DNA of 55,845 bases from VMDJ01 sp965659945 (lineage in GTDB: Bacteria; Pseudomonadota; Gammaproteobacteria; Chromatiales; Chromatiaceae). The position numbers were made by a program, and so were the translations under genes. Below the pieces are notes generated by a model. That model searched no databases. It worked only from the letters and a program-made list of their open reading frames with translations, and had not been told where the DNA came from. Each line of letters starts with the position of its first letter. Positions within the stretch are counted from its first letter, which is position 1. Shown here in pieces: positions 26,553-35,712 of the stretch. The stretch lies in the NCBI GenBank assembly GCA_965659945.1, contig CBFHYJ010000006.1:1-55845 (forward strand), read 5' to 3'.

Positions 26553-27122
26553 GTGTCTGAGTTAGAAACCGTCGATTTTGCACAGTGCCAAGCCGCCATG
26601 CAGCGGGTAAATATTCCGTTTTCAGCGGCTGAGGCGCACGGTATTGCCGTGGGCTTATTCAGTGCGCGTGCCGATGATGCCCAGCAACATTGGGTGCAAT
26701 CGGTATATGCCGAGCTTGATGCAAATGATGTGTTGGCAAATGAAGCACGAGAGCAGCTTGATCAGGTATTTGTTGGTGCCGAAAAGCAGATCGAAGACAT
26801 GGAGTTCGGTCTGCAACTCTTTTTGCCGGATGAGGCGATCGAAAACCTGCCGCGTAGCACTGCGATTCGGGACTGGGCGCAGGGCTTTTTATATGGCTTT
26901 GGGTTAACCGGTAACAGCCAAGCGGCGCTCTCTGAGGAAAGCCAAGAGGCCTTGCGCGATCTGTATGAGATTGCACAGCTCGATGTCAGCGAAGCTTATG
27001 CCTCAAATGATGAGGTCGAGATGTTGGTCGAAGTCGAAGAATATATGCGTGTTGGCGTTATGATGATTTCTGAAGACCTGCGCATCAATGCACAACCTGA
27101 GGGTGATCATGAACTCCACTGA
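26553..27122 (+). CDS. ygfB: UPF0149 family protein YgfB
   Basis: 189 residues of the YgfB/UPF0149 family: N-terminal helices with FSAAEAHGIAVGLFSA, a middle with LQLFLPDE and IRDWAQGFLYGFGLTG, and an acidic C-terminal part. Biochemical function is not settled; in Pseudomonas YgfB has been linked to regulation of an amidase gene. GTG start at 26553. Its stop overlaps pepP; the order ygfB-pepP-ubiH-ubiI is as in E. coli. Confidence 0.9.
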   Translation: MSELETVDFAQCQAAMQRVNIPFSAAEAHGIAVGLFSARADDAQQHWVQSVYAELDANDVLANEAREQLDQVFVGAEKQIEDMEFGLQLFLPDEAIENLPRSTAIRDWAQGFLYGFGLTGNSQAALSEESQEALRDLYEIAQLDVSEAYASNDEVEMLVEVEEYMRVGVMMISEDLRINAQPEGDHELH

Positions 27123-28413
27123 GTTTGCCCGCCGTCGTAAGCAGCTGATGCGCATGATGGGTGAGAACAGCATTGCGATTCTTCCCACCGCGAATGAACA
27201 AGTCCGCAATCGCGATGTGCTGTTTCAATTCCGCCCAGATAGTGACTTCTTTTATCTGACCGGTTTCTCAGAGCCTGAAGCGGTGATGGTCTTGCTACCA
27301 AATCGTAAGCAAGGCGAGTTCTTAATGTTCTGTCGTGAGAAAGACCCAGTTAAAGAAACTTGGGATGGTTATCGTGCCGGTCTTGAAGGTGCGATGGAGC
27401 AATATGGCGCGGATGATGCGTTCCCGTTTTCAGATATAGATGACATATTGCCGGGCTTGTTAGAACAACGTGAGCGTGTGTTCTACGAGATGGGCTGCAA
27501 CGCAGCATTTGATGCGCGCATGTCCGAGTGGGTACATCAGGTGCGGGGTCGGACACGTACCGGTGTCCATGCGCCAACTGAATTTTTAGCGTTGGATCAT
27601 TTTGTTCACGATATGCGTTTATATAAAAGTCGCTCTGAGATCGCGACCATGCGCAAAGCGGCGAAGCTTTCTGCGGCAGCACATTCAGAGCTGATGCGCA
27701 CAACACAGCCAGGTGATGCAGAGTATCAATTGGCCTCTCGCTTCCAGCATTACTGTCAGATGCGTGGTGCTTCACAACAAGCGTATCCCTCAATAGTGGG
27801 TGGCGGTAATAACGGTTGTGTATTGCACTATGTGGAAAACAAAGATGCACTGAATGATGGCGACTTGGTGTTGATTGATGCCGGTTGTGAGCTCGATTGC
27901 TATGCCTCGGATATCACCCGCACCTTCCCAGTGAACGGCACCTTCAGTGAACCACAAGCACAGCTTTATCAATTGGTATTAGATGCACAGCATGCGGCAA
28001 TCGAGCAGGTGCAGGTTGGCAATCATTACAACGATCCACACGAAGCTGCTGTGCGTGTTTTGGCTAAAGGCCTAATCAAGCTCGGCTTACTAAAAGGCAC
28101 CTTGGCTCAGGTTTTGAAAAGCCAAAGCTACAAAAAGTTTTACATGCACAGCACCGGTCATTGGTTAGGCATGGATGTGCATGATGTCGGCGATTACAAA
28201 ATCGATGGACATTGGCGTGTGCTAGAGCCTGGCATGGTACTGACGGTTGAGCCCGGTCTGTATATTCCTGTGGGTAGCAAGGGTGTTGCTAAGAAGTGGC
28301 AGGGGATTGGTATCCGTATCGAAGACGATGTCGTGGTTACCAAAAATGGCCCGGATGTATTAACTCGTGATGTGCCAAAAGAGATCGCAGAGATTGAGGT
28401 TTTAATGGCATGA
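27109..28413 (+). CDS. pepP: Xaa-Pro aminopeptidase
   Basis: Two-metal aminopeptidase that releases N-terminal residues ahead of proline. The N-terminal domain (FARRRKQLM, LFQFRPDSDFFYLTGF) is followed by the pita-bread catalytic domain with the metal ligands: LIDAGCELDCYASDITR (two Asp), HSTGHWLGMDVHD (His), TVEPGLY (Glu) and GIRIEDDVVV (Glu). 434 residues from ATG 27109, which has GAGGG five bases upstream; it overlaps ygfB by 14 bases. It overlaps ubiH by four bases. Confidence 0.96.
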   Translation: MNSTEFARRRKQLMRMMGENSIAILPTANEQVRNRDVLFQFRPDSDFFYLTGFSEPEAVMVLLPNRKQGEFLMFCREKDPVKETWDGYRAGLEGAMEQYGADDAFPFSDIDDILPGLLEQRERVFYEMGCNAAFDARMSEWVHQVRGRTRTGVHAPTEFLALDHFVHDMRLYKSRSEIATMRKAAKLSAAAHSELMRTTQPGDAEYQLASRFQHYCQMRGASQQAYPSIVGGGNNGCVLHYVENKDALNDGDLVLIDAGCELDCYASDITRTFPVNGTFSEPQAQLYQLVLDAQHAAIEQVQVGNHYNDPHEAAVRVLAKGLIKLGLLKGTLAQVLKSQSYKKFYMHSTGHWLGMDVHDVGDYKIDGHWRVLEPGMVLTVEPGLYIPVGSKGVAKKWQGIGIRIEDDVVVTKNGPDVLTRDVPKEIAEIEVLMA

Positions 28414-29639
28414 GTGAGATGCGCACCGATTTTGATGTGTTGATTGTTGGCGGCGGTATGGTCGGCGCGAGCTTGGCGATTGCCCTGTCAGAGCATCAAT
28501 TGCGTATCGGTTTGTTAGAAGCAGAGATTCCATCTGATCCGGGTCGTCCGAGCTATGATGATCGCGGCATTGCACTCGCACATGGCAGTCAAAAGATCTT
28601 TCAAGCAATGGGTTTGTGGGATCACATCTTAGAGGATGCCACGCCGATAAAAGATATCCATATTTCAGATCGTGGTCATTTTGGCTTTAGCCATTTGAAT
28701 GCGGCGAAAGAAAATGTCGATGCGTTGGGTCATGTAGTGACTGCACGTCATTTAGGGCGCCATCTTTTAGAGCGTATGAATCAGTGCGCCGATGTTGAAG
28801 TGATTGCGCCTGCACGTGTGGTTGCGGTTGATTCATCTGCAGAAAGCGCTTTTGTCGAAGTAGAACAAGACGGTCAGCAGCGCACCATTCATACCAAGCT
28901 TTTGGTAGCCGCTGATGGTGGTAAGTCATTTATTCGCGAGCAGCTGGATGTGCCAACGCAGCGTTGGGGGTACGGTCAAACCGCTGTGGTGACAAACATC
29001 ACGCCAGAGCAGCCGCATAACAATGTGGCGTATGAGCGTTTCACTGATTCAGGTCCGGTTGCTTTATTGCCTATGACAGAGAATCGTTGTGCCTTGGTGT
29101 GGACAGTGCGCGATGAGCAGGTCGATGAGGTGATGGCTTTTGATGACGCGCAGTTTATTCAGCACTTCCAAGAACGCTTTGGTCACCGCTTAGGTCGTTT
29201 CACACGTGTGGGTAAACGTAACCATTACCCACTGAATTTATTACGTGCCAAAGAATTTACGCGTGAGCGTATAGCGATCATTGGTAATGCTGCACACACC
29301 TTGCATCCGATTGCAGGCCAAGGGTTTAACTTAGGTTTGCGTGATGTCTCAGCATTGGTAGATGTGATTCTAGCTGCGCAGAAAGAACATGATGATGCGG
29401 GCCATAGCTCAGCGTTAGATCGTTTTTCGCAATGGCGTAAAACAGAACAAAAAAGCATGGCGTTAGCGACTGATGGTTTAGCGCGTTTGTTTAGTAATCC
29501 GCTGAAATCAATTCGCTTAGGTCGTAATGCAGGCTTGTTGTTGGTTGATTTATTCCCACCGTTACGTCGCGGTATTGCGCGTGGTGCGATGGGTTTGCTC
29601 GGTAAGCTGCCGCGACTGAGTCGAGGTTTAAAACCTTAA
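28410..29639 (+). CDS. ubiH: 2-octaprenyl-6-methoxyphenol hydroxylase
   Basis: FAD-dependent monooxygenase of ubiquinone synthesis (C1 hydroxylation). FAD-binding motifs are GGGMVGASLAIAL at the N-terminus, AADGGKSFIRE in the middle, and IGNAAHTLHPIAGQGFNLG near residue 290; note Asn rather than the commoner Asp in that last motif. 409 residues. It overlaps pepP and the next gene, so it is translationally coupled in the operon. UbiH and UbiI are paralogues, so the assignment rests on gene order as well as sequence. Confidence 0.9.
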   Translation: MSEMRTDFDVLIVGGGMVGASLAIALSEHQLRIGLLEAEIPSDPGRPSYDDRGIALAHGSQKIFQAMGLWDHILEDATPIKDIHISDRGHFGFSHLNAAKENVDALGHVVTARHLGRHLLERMNQCADVEVIAPARVVAVDSSAESAFVEVEQDGQQRTIHTKLLVAADGGKSFIREQLDVPTQRWGYGQTAVVTNITPEQPHNNVAYERFTDSGPVALLPMTENRCALVWTVRDEQVDEVMAFDDAQFIQHFQERFGHRLGRFTRVGKRNHYPLNLLRAKEFTRERIAIIGNAAHTLHPIAGQGFNLGLRDVSALVDVILAAQKEHDDAGHSSALDRFSQWRKTEQKSMALATDGLARLFSNPLKSIRLGRNAGLLLVDLFPPLRRGIARGAMGLLGKLPRLSRGLKP

Positions 29640-30850
29640 TGACTGACTCAAGTGACATCATCATTGTCGGTGGTGGGATGGTCGGTGCTTGTATGGCATT
29701 GGCTTCAGCGCGAGAAGGTTTTCACGTTACTTTGTTGGAGCCACGTAAGCCATCGTTAGATTGGTCAGGTGATGATTTTGACATCCGTGTCTCTGCGTTA
29801 ACTCGCACATCCGAAACCATACTGCGCAACCTCGATGTGTGGCACGGCATGCAAGAACGTCGTGTAACGGCTTATGAAAATATGCACGTATGGGATCGCA
29901 AAGGTTTTGGTGAGATCCACTTTGCGGCAGAAGATGTTGGTGCACCAAACCTCGGGCATATCGTTGAGAATCGCGTGATCGTTGCCGGTTTGTGGGAACA
30001 GATCAGTCATCAAGCTAACATTAAACATGTGGCTGATTTTGAGATTGCTTCGATTGAACGTGAAGGCGGTCAAACAAAACTCATCGCATCAGATGGTGAT
30101 GTGTTGTCTGCGTCGCTCGTCATTGGTGCAGATGGCGCACGCTCTTCCGTCCGTGAGCTTGTTGGCTTAACCGCCAGCACAAGTTTTTACGGTCAAGAAG
30201 GTGTGGTTTGCACAGTAAAAGCTGAGCGAGGCAATGCCAGTACTGCGTGGCAACGTTTTATGCCCAGTGGCCCTTTAGCCTTATTGCCGATGAATGACGA
30301 TCATTTTTCTGTTGTTTGGTCGACTTCACCTGAGCATGCGCAATCGTTAGTCAATGCCTCAGAAGAAATCTTTAACCAAGAGCTCACTCACGCCAGTGAA
30401 GATGTTTGCGGCAAGTTAAGTGTTATTGATGATCGTGCTGCGTTTCCGCTGCGTAAGCTGAAAGCCGAACGTTATGTGGTAGATGGCGTGGCATTGATTG
30501 GTGATGCAGCTCATGTGATTCATCCTTTAGCCGGCCAGGGGGTGAACTTAGGTTTCCTCGATGCGGCAATGCTGATCGATGTGTTGATTGAAGCACGAGC
30601 GCATCGTGAGTCGATAGGTGCGATGGGTGTATTGCGTCGTTATGAGAGAGCACGTAAAGGGCACAACCTTGCCATGCAATCGGCGATGGATGGCTTTAAG
30701 CACTTGTTCAGCAACAATAATCCTGCGCTCACCTTATTGCGCAATGTGGGCTTGGGTGTGGCCCATCATGTTTCGCCGCTGCGTCGTCAATTTGAGCGCG
30801 TTGCACTAGGTGAGGGCGTGACCTTGCCGTCACTCGGCAAGCGACACTAA
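29639..30850 (+). CDS. ubiI: UbiI/UbiH-family FAD-dependent hydroxylase
   Basis: Second flavin monooxygenase of the pair, probably the C5 hydroxylase of ubiquinone synthesis (also called VisC). Motifs: IIVGGGMVGACMALA, IGADGARSSVREL, and IGDAAHVIHPLAGQGVNLG. 403 residues. The start overlaps the ubiH stop by one base (TAATG). Last gene of the ygfB-pepP-ubiH-ubiI operon; the glycine riboswitch begins about 120 bases after it. A role at another ring position cannot be excluded from sequence alone. Confidence 0.85.
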   Translation: MTDSSDIIIVGGGMVGACMALASAREGFHVTLLEPRKPSLDWSGDDFDIRVSALTRTSETILRNLDVWHGMQERRVTAYENMHVWDRKGFGEIHFAAEDVGAPNLGHIVENRVIVAGLWEQISHQANIKHVADFEIASIEREGGQTKLIASDGDVLSASLVIGADGARSSVRELVGLTASTSFYGQEGVVCTVKAERGNASTAWQRFMPSGPLALLPMNDDHFSVVWSTSPEHAQSLVNASEEIFNQELTHASEDVCGKLSVIDDRAAFPLRKLKAERYVVDGVALIGDAAHVIHPLAGQGVNLGFLDAAMLIDVLIEARAHRESIGAMGVLRRYERARKGHNLAMQSAMDGFKHLFSNNNPALTLLRNVGLGVAHHVSPLRRQFERVALGEGVTLPSLGKRH

Positions 30851-30970
30851 GCTACTGTTTTTGCTTATTATTTAAGCCGCTGTCCTTATCATCGATAGAT
30901 TTAATGGTTAATAGGCTTGGCAGGGCTAGGGGCTTTGGTTAGCATCCACACTCCCAATCGATATCAATGC

Positions 30971-31128
30971 AGGAGAGACCGAGATTTCTCGGCACCGAAG
31001 GCGCAAATTCCGCCCGGAATCGCTCAGGTAAAAGGACTGTATTTGGTGAGGACACTCAAGATTGGCTCTGGAGAGCTGCGCTGTAGCGCACACCGACGGG
31101 GTAAACTCTCAGGTTACCGGACAGAGGG
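30971..31128 (+). promoter_or_regulatory. Tandem glycine riboswitch
   Basis: Two glycine aptamers in a row. The first (about 30971-31043) has GGAGAGACC, GCACCGAAGG, GCAAA and CTCAGGTAAAAGGAC. The second (about 31068-31128) has CTCTGGAGAG, CACCGACGGGGTAAA, CTCTCAGGT and ACAGAGGGG. It is followed at once by a strong terminator hairpin and then gcvT, so glycine binding would allow read-through into the cleavage genes. Confidence 0.95.
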
Positions 31129-31175
31129 GCGGATGATGTAAATCCATTATGGGTTTAGATCATCCGCCCTTTTTT
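31127..31175 (+). terminator. Riboswitch-controlled terminator ahead of gcvT
   Basis: An 11-bp perfect stem, GGGCGGATGAT (31127-31137) with ATCATCCGCCC (31159-31169), then six T. Its 5' arm overlaps the end of the second aptamer (AGAGGGG), so folding of the aptamer and terminator can be coupled. Confidence 0.9.
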
Positions 31176-31206
31176 GTGTCCGAGATTTAAGCCAGTGAGA
31201 GCCACG

Positions 31207-32301
31207 ATGAGTGCTGATAAGAAAACAATTTTGAATGCTGTTCACCGCGAGATGGGTGCCCGTATGGTGCCGTTTGGTGGATGGGATATGCCGGTTAATT
31301 ACGGCTCTCAGATCGATGAGCACCACACTGTGCGTAACGATGCCGGCATGTTCGATGTTTGCCACATGACAGTGGTGGACCTTAAAGGTGCTCGCGTTCG
31401 TGAGTTTTTACAGAATTTATTAGCGAATGATGTCGCTAAGTTGCAGACCTCTGGTAAAGCGCTTTATTCGTGCATGCTTAAACCAGAAGGCGGCGTGATT
31501 GACGACTTGATCGTCTACTTCATGAATGACGAGTGGTTCCGCATGGTGATCAATGCCGGCACTACTGAGAAAGATATCGCGTGGATGCAGCAGCAGGCCC
31601 CTGCGTTTGATGTAGCAGTTGAGCCACGTTTTGATCTTGGCATGGTTGCAGTTCAAGGCCCTAAGGCGCGTGAGAAAGCGATCAGCATCATGCAGCCAGA
31701 GCTGGCGGTCGCAGCGAAAGAGCTTAAGCCTTTTAATGCCTCGACAGACGGGCACTGGTTTGTGGGCCGTACTGGCTACACTGGTGAAGACGGTTTTGAG
31801 ATCGTGGTGCCTGAAAATGAAACCGAGCAGCTATGGCGTGATCTCGCCGCCGCAGGTGTAGCGCCTTGCGGGCTAGGTGCTCGCGATACCTTGCGTTTAG
31901 AGGCCGGTATGAATCTCTATGGTTCTGATATGGATGAAGGCCTCACACCTTTAGAGTCAGGTCTGAGCTGGACCGTGGCAATGGCAGACGATCGCCAGTT
32001 TATCGGTCGCGAAGCCTTAGAAGCGCAAAAAGCAGCCGGCAATATCGCTAAGTTTATAGGCCTGGTGCTTGAAGGTCGCGGCGTGCTGCGCGGACATCAA
32101 AAGATATATGACGGCGATCGCGAGGTCGGCGAAATTACCTCGGGTGGCTTCTCGCCAACCCTTGAGCGCTCAATTGCGATGGCGCGTGTTGCGGCAGATG
32201 CAGGCGAGAGCTTAGAGGTAGATATTCGCGGTAAGCGTTTGCCATTAAGAGTGGTTAAGATGCCATTTGCCCGAAACGGCAAGGCACAAATCGAACTGTA
32301 A
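31207..32301 (+). CDS. gcvT: Glycine cleavage system T protein (aminomethyltransferase)
   Basis: Transfers the methylene group from lipoyl-bound aminomethyl to tetrahydrofolate, releasing ammonia. Motifs: MVPFGGWDMPVNYGSQIDEHH, GMFDVCHM, the folate region GRTGYTGEDGFEI, and the catalytic region GLGARDTLRLEAGMNLYG. 364 residues from ATG 31207; an upstream TTG would start within the terminator. First gene of gcvT-gcvH-gcvPA-gcvPB under riboswitch control. Confidence 0.96.
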   Translation: MSADKKTILNAVHREMGARMVPFGGWDMPVNYGSQIDEHHTVRNDAGMFDVCHMTVVDLKGARVREFLQNLLANDVAKLQTSGKALYSCMLKPEGGVIDDLIVYFMNDEWFRMVINAGTTEKDIAWMQQQAPAFDVAVEPRFDLGMVAVQGPKAREKAISIMQPELAVAAKELKPFNASTDGHWFVGRTGYTGEDGFEIVVPENETEQLWRDLAAAGVAPCGLGARDTLRLEAGMNLYGSDMDEGLTPLESGLSWTVAMADDRQFIGREALEAQKAAGNIAKFIGLVLEGRGVLRGHQKIYDGDREVGEITSGGFSPTLERSIAMARVAADAGESLEVDIRGKRLPLRVVKMPFARNGKAQIEL

Positions 32302-32347
32302 TTTTTCCGGGATTCGCAAATCCCTTTGCACTTTTGAGGATAGAAAC

Positions 32348-32743
32348 ATGAGCGAAATTCCAAGTGATTTGAAATACACCAAGAGCCACGAGTGGGTACG
32401 TGACGAAGGTGATGGCACTGTGACCATCGGCGTGACTGCGCACGCAGCAGAATTGCTCGGCGACTTGGTATTTGTTGAGCTGCCAGAAGAAGGCGCTGAA
32501 TTCGACGCTGGCGATGAGTGCGCAGTTGTTGAATCAGTCAAAGCTGCTTCTGACGTATACAGTCCAGTGGGTGGTGAAGTAGTTGCCACTAATGAGTTGC
32601 TCGCTAACGCTCCAGAGACCATTAACGACGATGCTTTTGGTGATGGATGGATCTTCACTTTGCGCTTGTCTGATGCAGGTGAGATGGACGATCTGATGGA
32701 TGCTGAAGCTTACGCTGAGCACTGTGAGAACGAAGACCACTAA
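32348..32743 (+). CDS. gcvH: Glycine cleavage system H protein
   Basis: Lipoyl carrier that shuttles intermediates between P, T and L proteins. The lipoylated lysine is in VVESVKAASDVY. Start motif LKYTKSHEWVRDEGDG; end GWIFTLRLSDAGEMDDLMD. 131 residues. ATG 32348 has GAGGATAG upstream; the longer in-frame opening reaches into gcvT and is not used. Confidence 0.97.
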   Translation: MSEIPSDLKYTKSHEWVRDEGDGTVTIGVTAHAAELLGDLVFVELPEEGAEFDAGDECAVVESVKAASDVYSPVGGEVVATNELLANAPETINDDAFGDGWIFTLRLSDAGEMDDLMDAEAYAEHCENEDH

Positions 32744-32791
32744 TTGTTTTTACGGCGTGTCGCTTGCGGCACGCCAACCTAGGTTTGCCTT

Positions 32792-34159
32792 ATGCCGTTT
32801 ATTCCCCATACCGAAGAAGAAGTCCAAGAGATGCTCGCCGATATCGGCGCGTTATCGATTGATGATTTGTTTGATGAAATTCCTGAAGGTCTGATCGTTA
32901 CTGAAGATGACCTGATGAGCATTCCGCAAGGTTTGCCAGAAATGGATGTCGCTCGTTTGATGCAGTCACGTGCACGTAAAGATGGACACGGTTTGTGTTT
33001 CATTGGTGCAGGTGCATACGATCATCACATTCCGGCAGCGGTATGGCAGATCACCACGCGTGGCGAGTTCTACAGTGCTTATACGCCTTATCAAGCAGAG
33101 GCAAGCCAGGGGACTTTGCAGTTGTTATATGAATATCAATCGATGATGACCGCATTGATGGATATGGATGTATCAAACGCATCTTTATACGATGGTGCTA
33201 CCGGCGTTGCCGAAGGAATCTTGATGGCGATTCGCGGTAACCGTAAGAGCAAGTCTAAGCGTGTCTTGATGCCACGCACGGTACATCCTGCGTATCGTAA
33301 AGTGGTGCAAACCATTGTTAAGAATCAACAGATCGAAGTGGTAGAAGTGCCATTCGATATGGCTACCGGCCAAACCGATATGGCGGCATTGCAGGCTTAT
33401 GCAGGCGAAGACTATGCGGCACTAGTTATTCCTCAGCCAAACTTCTTTGGTGTTTTGGAAGATGTTACGGGCATGACGGACTTTGCACACGCTAACGGTA
33501 TGTTGGCGATTGGTGTAGTGAACCCATTAGCGATGTCTGTGATTACACCACCAGGTCAATGGGGTGAAACGGGTGCGGATATCGTTGTCGGTGAAGGTCA
33601 GCCATTAGGTGCACCTTTATCATCAGGTGGCCCTTACTTTGGTTTCATGTGTTGTACCCAAGCGCTGGTACGTCAGATGCCAGGACGCATTATTGGCAAG
33701 ACAACCGATCTTGATGGCAAAGACGGTTATGCACTGACACTGCAAGCACGTGAGCAACACATCCGTCGTTCTAAAGCGACATCTAACATTTGTACTAACC
33801 AAGGTTTGTTGGTTACCGCAGCGACGATTCATATGTCTTTGTTGGGTGCAGAAGGTTTGGCGCGTGCAGCTGCAAGCTCACATCAAAATACCAACAGCTT
33901 GGTAGAGCAGCTCACCTCAATTAATGGTGTTGAGCAAGCCTTCTCAGGCGCAGCGTTCCACGAGCGTGTATTGCGCTTGCCGGCTGAAGCTGAAGCCACT
34001 TTGCAGTTATTAGCTAATCAAGATGTCTTGGGTGGCTTTAATCTGAAAGATGATTACCCAGAGTTAGGTGATGCGATTTTGGTCTGTGCGACCGAGCAGC
34101 GTACTGAAGATGAGATCGCGGAATACGCAAGTAAGTTGGCCAAGGTGGTCGGCGCTTAA
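32792..34159 (+). CDS. gcvPA: Glycine dehydrogenase (decarboxylating) subunit 1
   Basis: N-terminal half of glycine decarboxylase (P protein) as a separate subunit. It begins MPFIPHTEEEVQEML, with the family's GAGAYDHHIPA, YTPYQAEASQGTLQ and DGATGVAEG. 455 residues. The PLP lysine is not here but in the partner gene. Split P proteins (PA/PB) are usual in many bacteria and archaea; enterics have one fused GcvP. Confidence 0.95.
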   Translation: MPFIPHTEEEVQEMLADIGALSIDDLFDEIPEGLIVTEDDLMSIPQGLPEMDVARLMQSRARKDGHGLCFIGAGAYDHHIPAAVWQITTRGEFYSAYTPYQAEASQGTLQLLYEYQSMMTALMDMDVSNASLYDGATGVAEGILMAIRGNRKSKSKRVLMPRTVHPAYRKVVQTIVKNQQIEVVEVPFDMATGQTDMAALQAYAGEDYAALVIPQPNFFGVLEDVTGMTDFAHANGMLAIGVVNPLAMSVITPPGQWGETGADIVVGEGQPLGAPLSSGGPYFGFMCCTQALVRQMPGRIIGKTTDLDGKDGYALTLQAREQHIRRSKATSNICTNQGLLVTAATIHMSLLGAEGLARAAASSHQNTNSLVEQLTSINGVEQAFSGAAFHERVLRLPAEAEATLQLLANQDVLGGFNLKDDYPELGDAILVCATEQRTEDEIAEYASKLAKVVGA

Positions 34160-34177
34160 GCCGCAGGAGTTAAGACT

Positions 34178-35629
34178 ATGTTGATTTTTGAACAATCTAA
34201 AGCCGGTCGTCGTGCCTTCGCACAATCTCCAGCAACACGTGTTGAGCTCAGTGGTATTCCTGCTGATCAACAACGTAAAGATAAGCCTGCCTTGCCTGAA
34301 GTGTCAGAGATGCAAGCGGTGCGTCACTTCACACGGTTGTCGCAGAAGAACTTCTCGATTGATACCCAGTTCTATCCACTCGGTTCATGCACCATGAAGT
34401 ACAACCCGCGCGCATGTAACAGCTTAGCCATGTTGCCAGGTTTCTTGGCGCGTCATCCGTATGCACCCGACTCACATAGCCAAGGATACTTGAGCTGCAT
34501 GTTTGACCTACAAGAGATCTTGAAGACCGTGACTGGTATGAAAGAGGTTTCATTGGTGCCAGCAGCGGGCGCACAAGGTGAGTTTGCTGGCGTAGCGATG
34601 ATTCGCGCTTATCACGACGCACGTAACGATGATGCGCGTTGCGAAATCATCGTGCCTGATGCAGCGCATGGTACGAATCCTGCGACTGCGGTTATGTGCG
34701 GTTACAAGGTAAAAGAGATTCCAACGCTCGAAGATGGTGATGTCGACGTTGAAGCATTGAAAGCGGTTGTCGGCCCTCAAACAGCCGGCATCATGTTGAC
34801 CAACCCATCAACGGTGGGTGTGTTCGAACGTCGTATTAAAGAGATCGCAAAGATCGTTCACGATGCAGGTGGCTTGTTGTATTACGACGGTGCAAACCTT
34901 AATGCGATCTTGGGCAAAGTGCGTCCAGGTGATATGGGCTTTGATGTGATTCACATGAATCTTCATAAGACCTTTTCAACACCACACGGTGGTGGTGGCC
35001 CAGGTGCAGGCGCGGTTGGTGTATCGGCACGTTTGATTCCGCATTTGCCTGTCCCTATGGCAGCAAAGCATGAAGATGGAAGCTACGGTTGGATAACCGA
35101 AGAAGATCGTCCTCAATCAATCGGTAAGTTGATGGGCTTTGCCGGTAACGCGGGCGTGTTGTTGCGTGCTTATATTTATGCGCGTTTGCTCGGTCGAGAC
35201 GGCATGGTACGTGTATCTGAGTATGCAACCTTAAATGCTAACTACATGGCAGCGAAATTGGAGAAAGCTGGCTTTGAATTGGCCTACCCAGGTCGTCGTG
35301 CAACTCACGAGTTCATTGTGACCTTACGTAAACAAGCGAAGAATTTGGATGTCAACGCGATGGACTTTGCAAAGCGCTTGCTCGACTTTGGCTTCCACGC
35401 TCCAACAACCTACTTCCCCATCCACGTGCCCGAATGTTTCTTGATTGAGCCAACAGAGTCTGAAGCGAAAGATGCGCTAGATGGTTTCATCGAAGCGATG
35501 ATTGCGATTCAAAAAGAAGCTGAGACAGAAACGGAGATGGTGAAGGGTGCGCCTTACACCTTGCCGGTTCGTCGTTTAGATGATGTAAAGGCAGCTCGTG
35601 AGCTTAATCTGAAGTATCAAGCGAGCTAA
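34178..35629 (+). CDS. gcvPB: Glycine dehydrogenase (decarboxylating) subunit 2
   Basis: C-terminal, PLP-binding half of glycine decarboxylase. The PLP lysine is in MNLHKTFSTPHGGGGPG; other conserved parts are FYPLGSCTMKYNPR, VPDAAHGTNPATA and YDGANLNAILG. 483 residues. It follows gcvPA by 18 bases. A terminator hairpin lies directly after the stop. Confidence 0.96.
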   Translation: MLIFEQSKAGRRAFAQSPATRVELSGIPADQQRKDKPALPEVSEMQAVRHFTRLSQKNFSIDTQFYPLGSCTMKYNPRACNSLAMLPGFLARHPYAPDSHSQGYLSCMFDLQEILKTVTGMKEVSLVPAAGAQGEFAGVAMIRAYHDARNDDARCEIIVPDAAHGTNPATAVMCGYKVKEIPTLEDGDVDVEALKAVVGPQTAGIMLTNPSTVGVFERRIKEIAKIVHDAGGLLYYDGANLNAILGKVRPGDMGFDVIHMNLHKTFSTPHGGGGPGAGAVGVSARLIPHLPVPMAAKHEDGSYGWITEEDRPQSIGKLMGFAGNAGVLLRAYIYARLLGRDGMVRVSEYATLNANYMAAKLEKAGFELAYPGRRATHEFIVTLRKQAKNLDVNAMDFAKRLLDFGFHAPTTYFPIHVPECFLIEPTESEAKDALDGFIEAMIAIQKEAETETEMVKGAPYTLPVRRLDDVKAARELNLKYQAS

Positions 35630-35635
35630 AAGGAG

Positions 35636-35658
35636 AGTGGCGAAAGCCACTTTCTTTT
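35636..35658 (+). terminator. Intrinsic terminator of the gcv operon
   Basis: AGTGGC-GAAA-GCCACT stem with a GNRA loop, then TTCTTTT, seven bases after the gcvPB stop. Confidence 0.8.
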
Positions 35659-35663
35659 AGGCA

Positions 35664-35694
35664 TAAAAAAGCCCCGCTATTGCGGGGCTCTTTA
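35664..35694 (-). terminator. Terminator of the small secreted protein gene (may act both ways)
   Basis: AGCCCCGC-TATT-GCGGGGCT stem. On the minus strand it is followed by six T, just after the stop of the gene at 35713; on the plus strand by CTTTATTT, so it can back up the gcv terminator. Confidence 0.88.
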
Positions 35695-35712
35695 TTTCAG
35701 ATCGGGTCTGAA

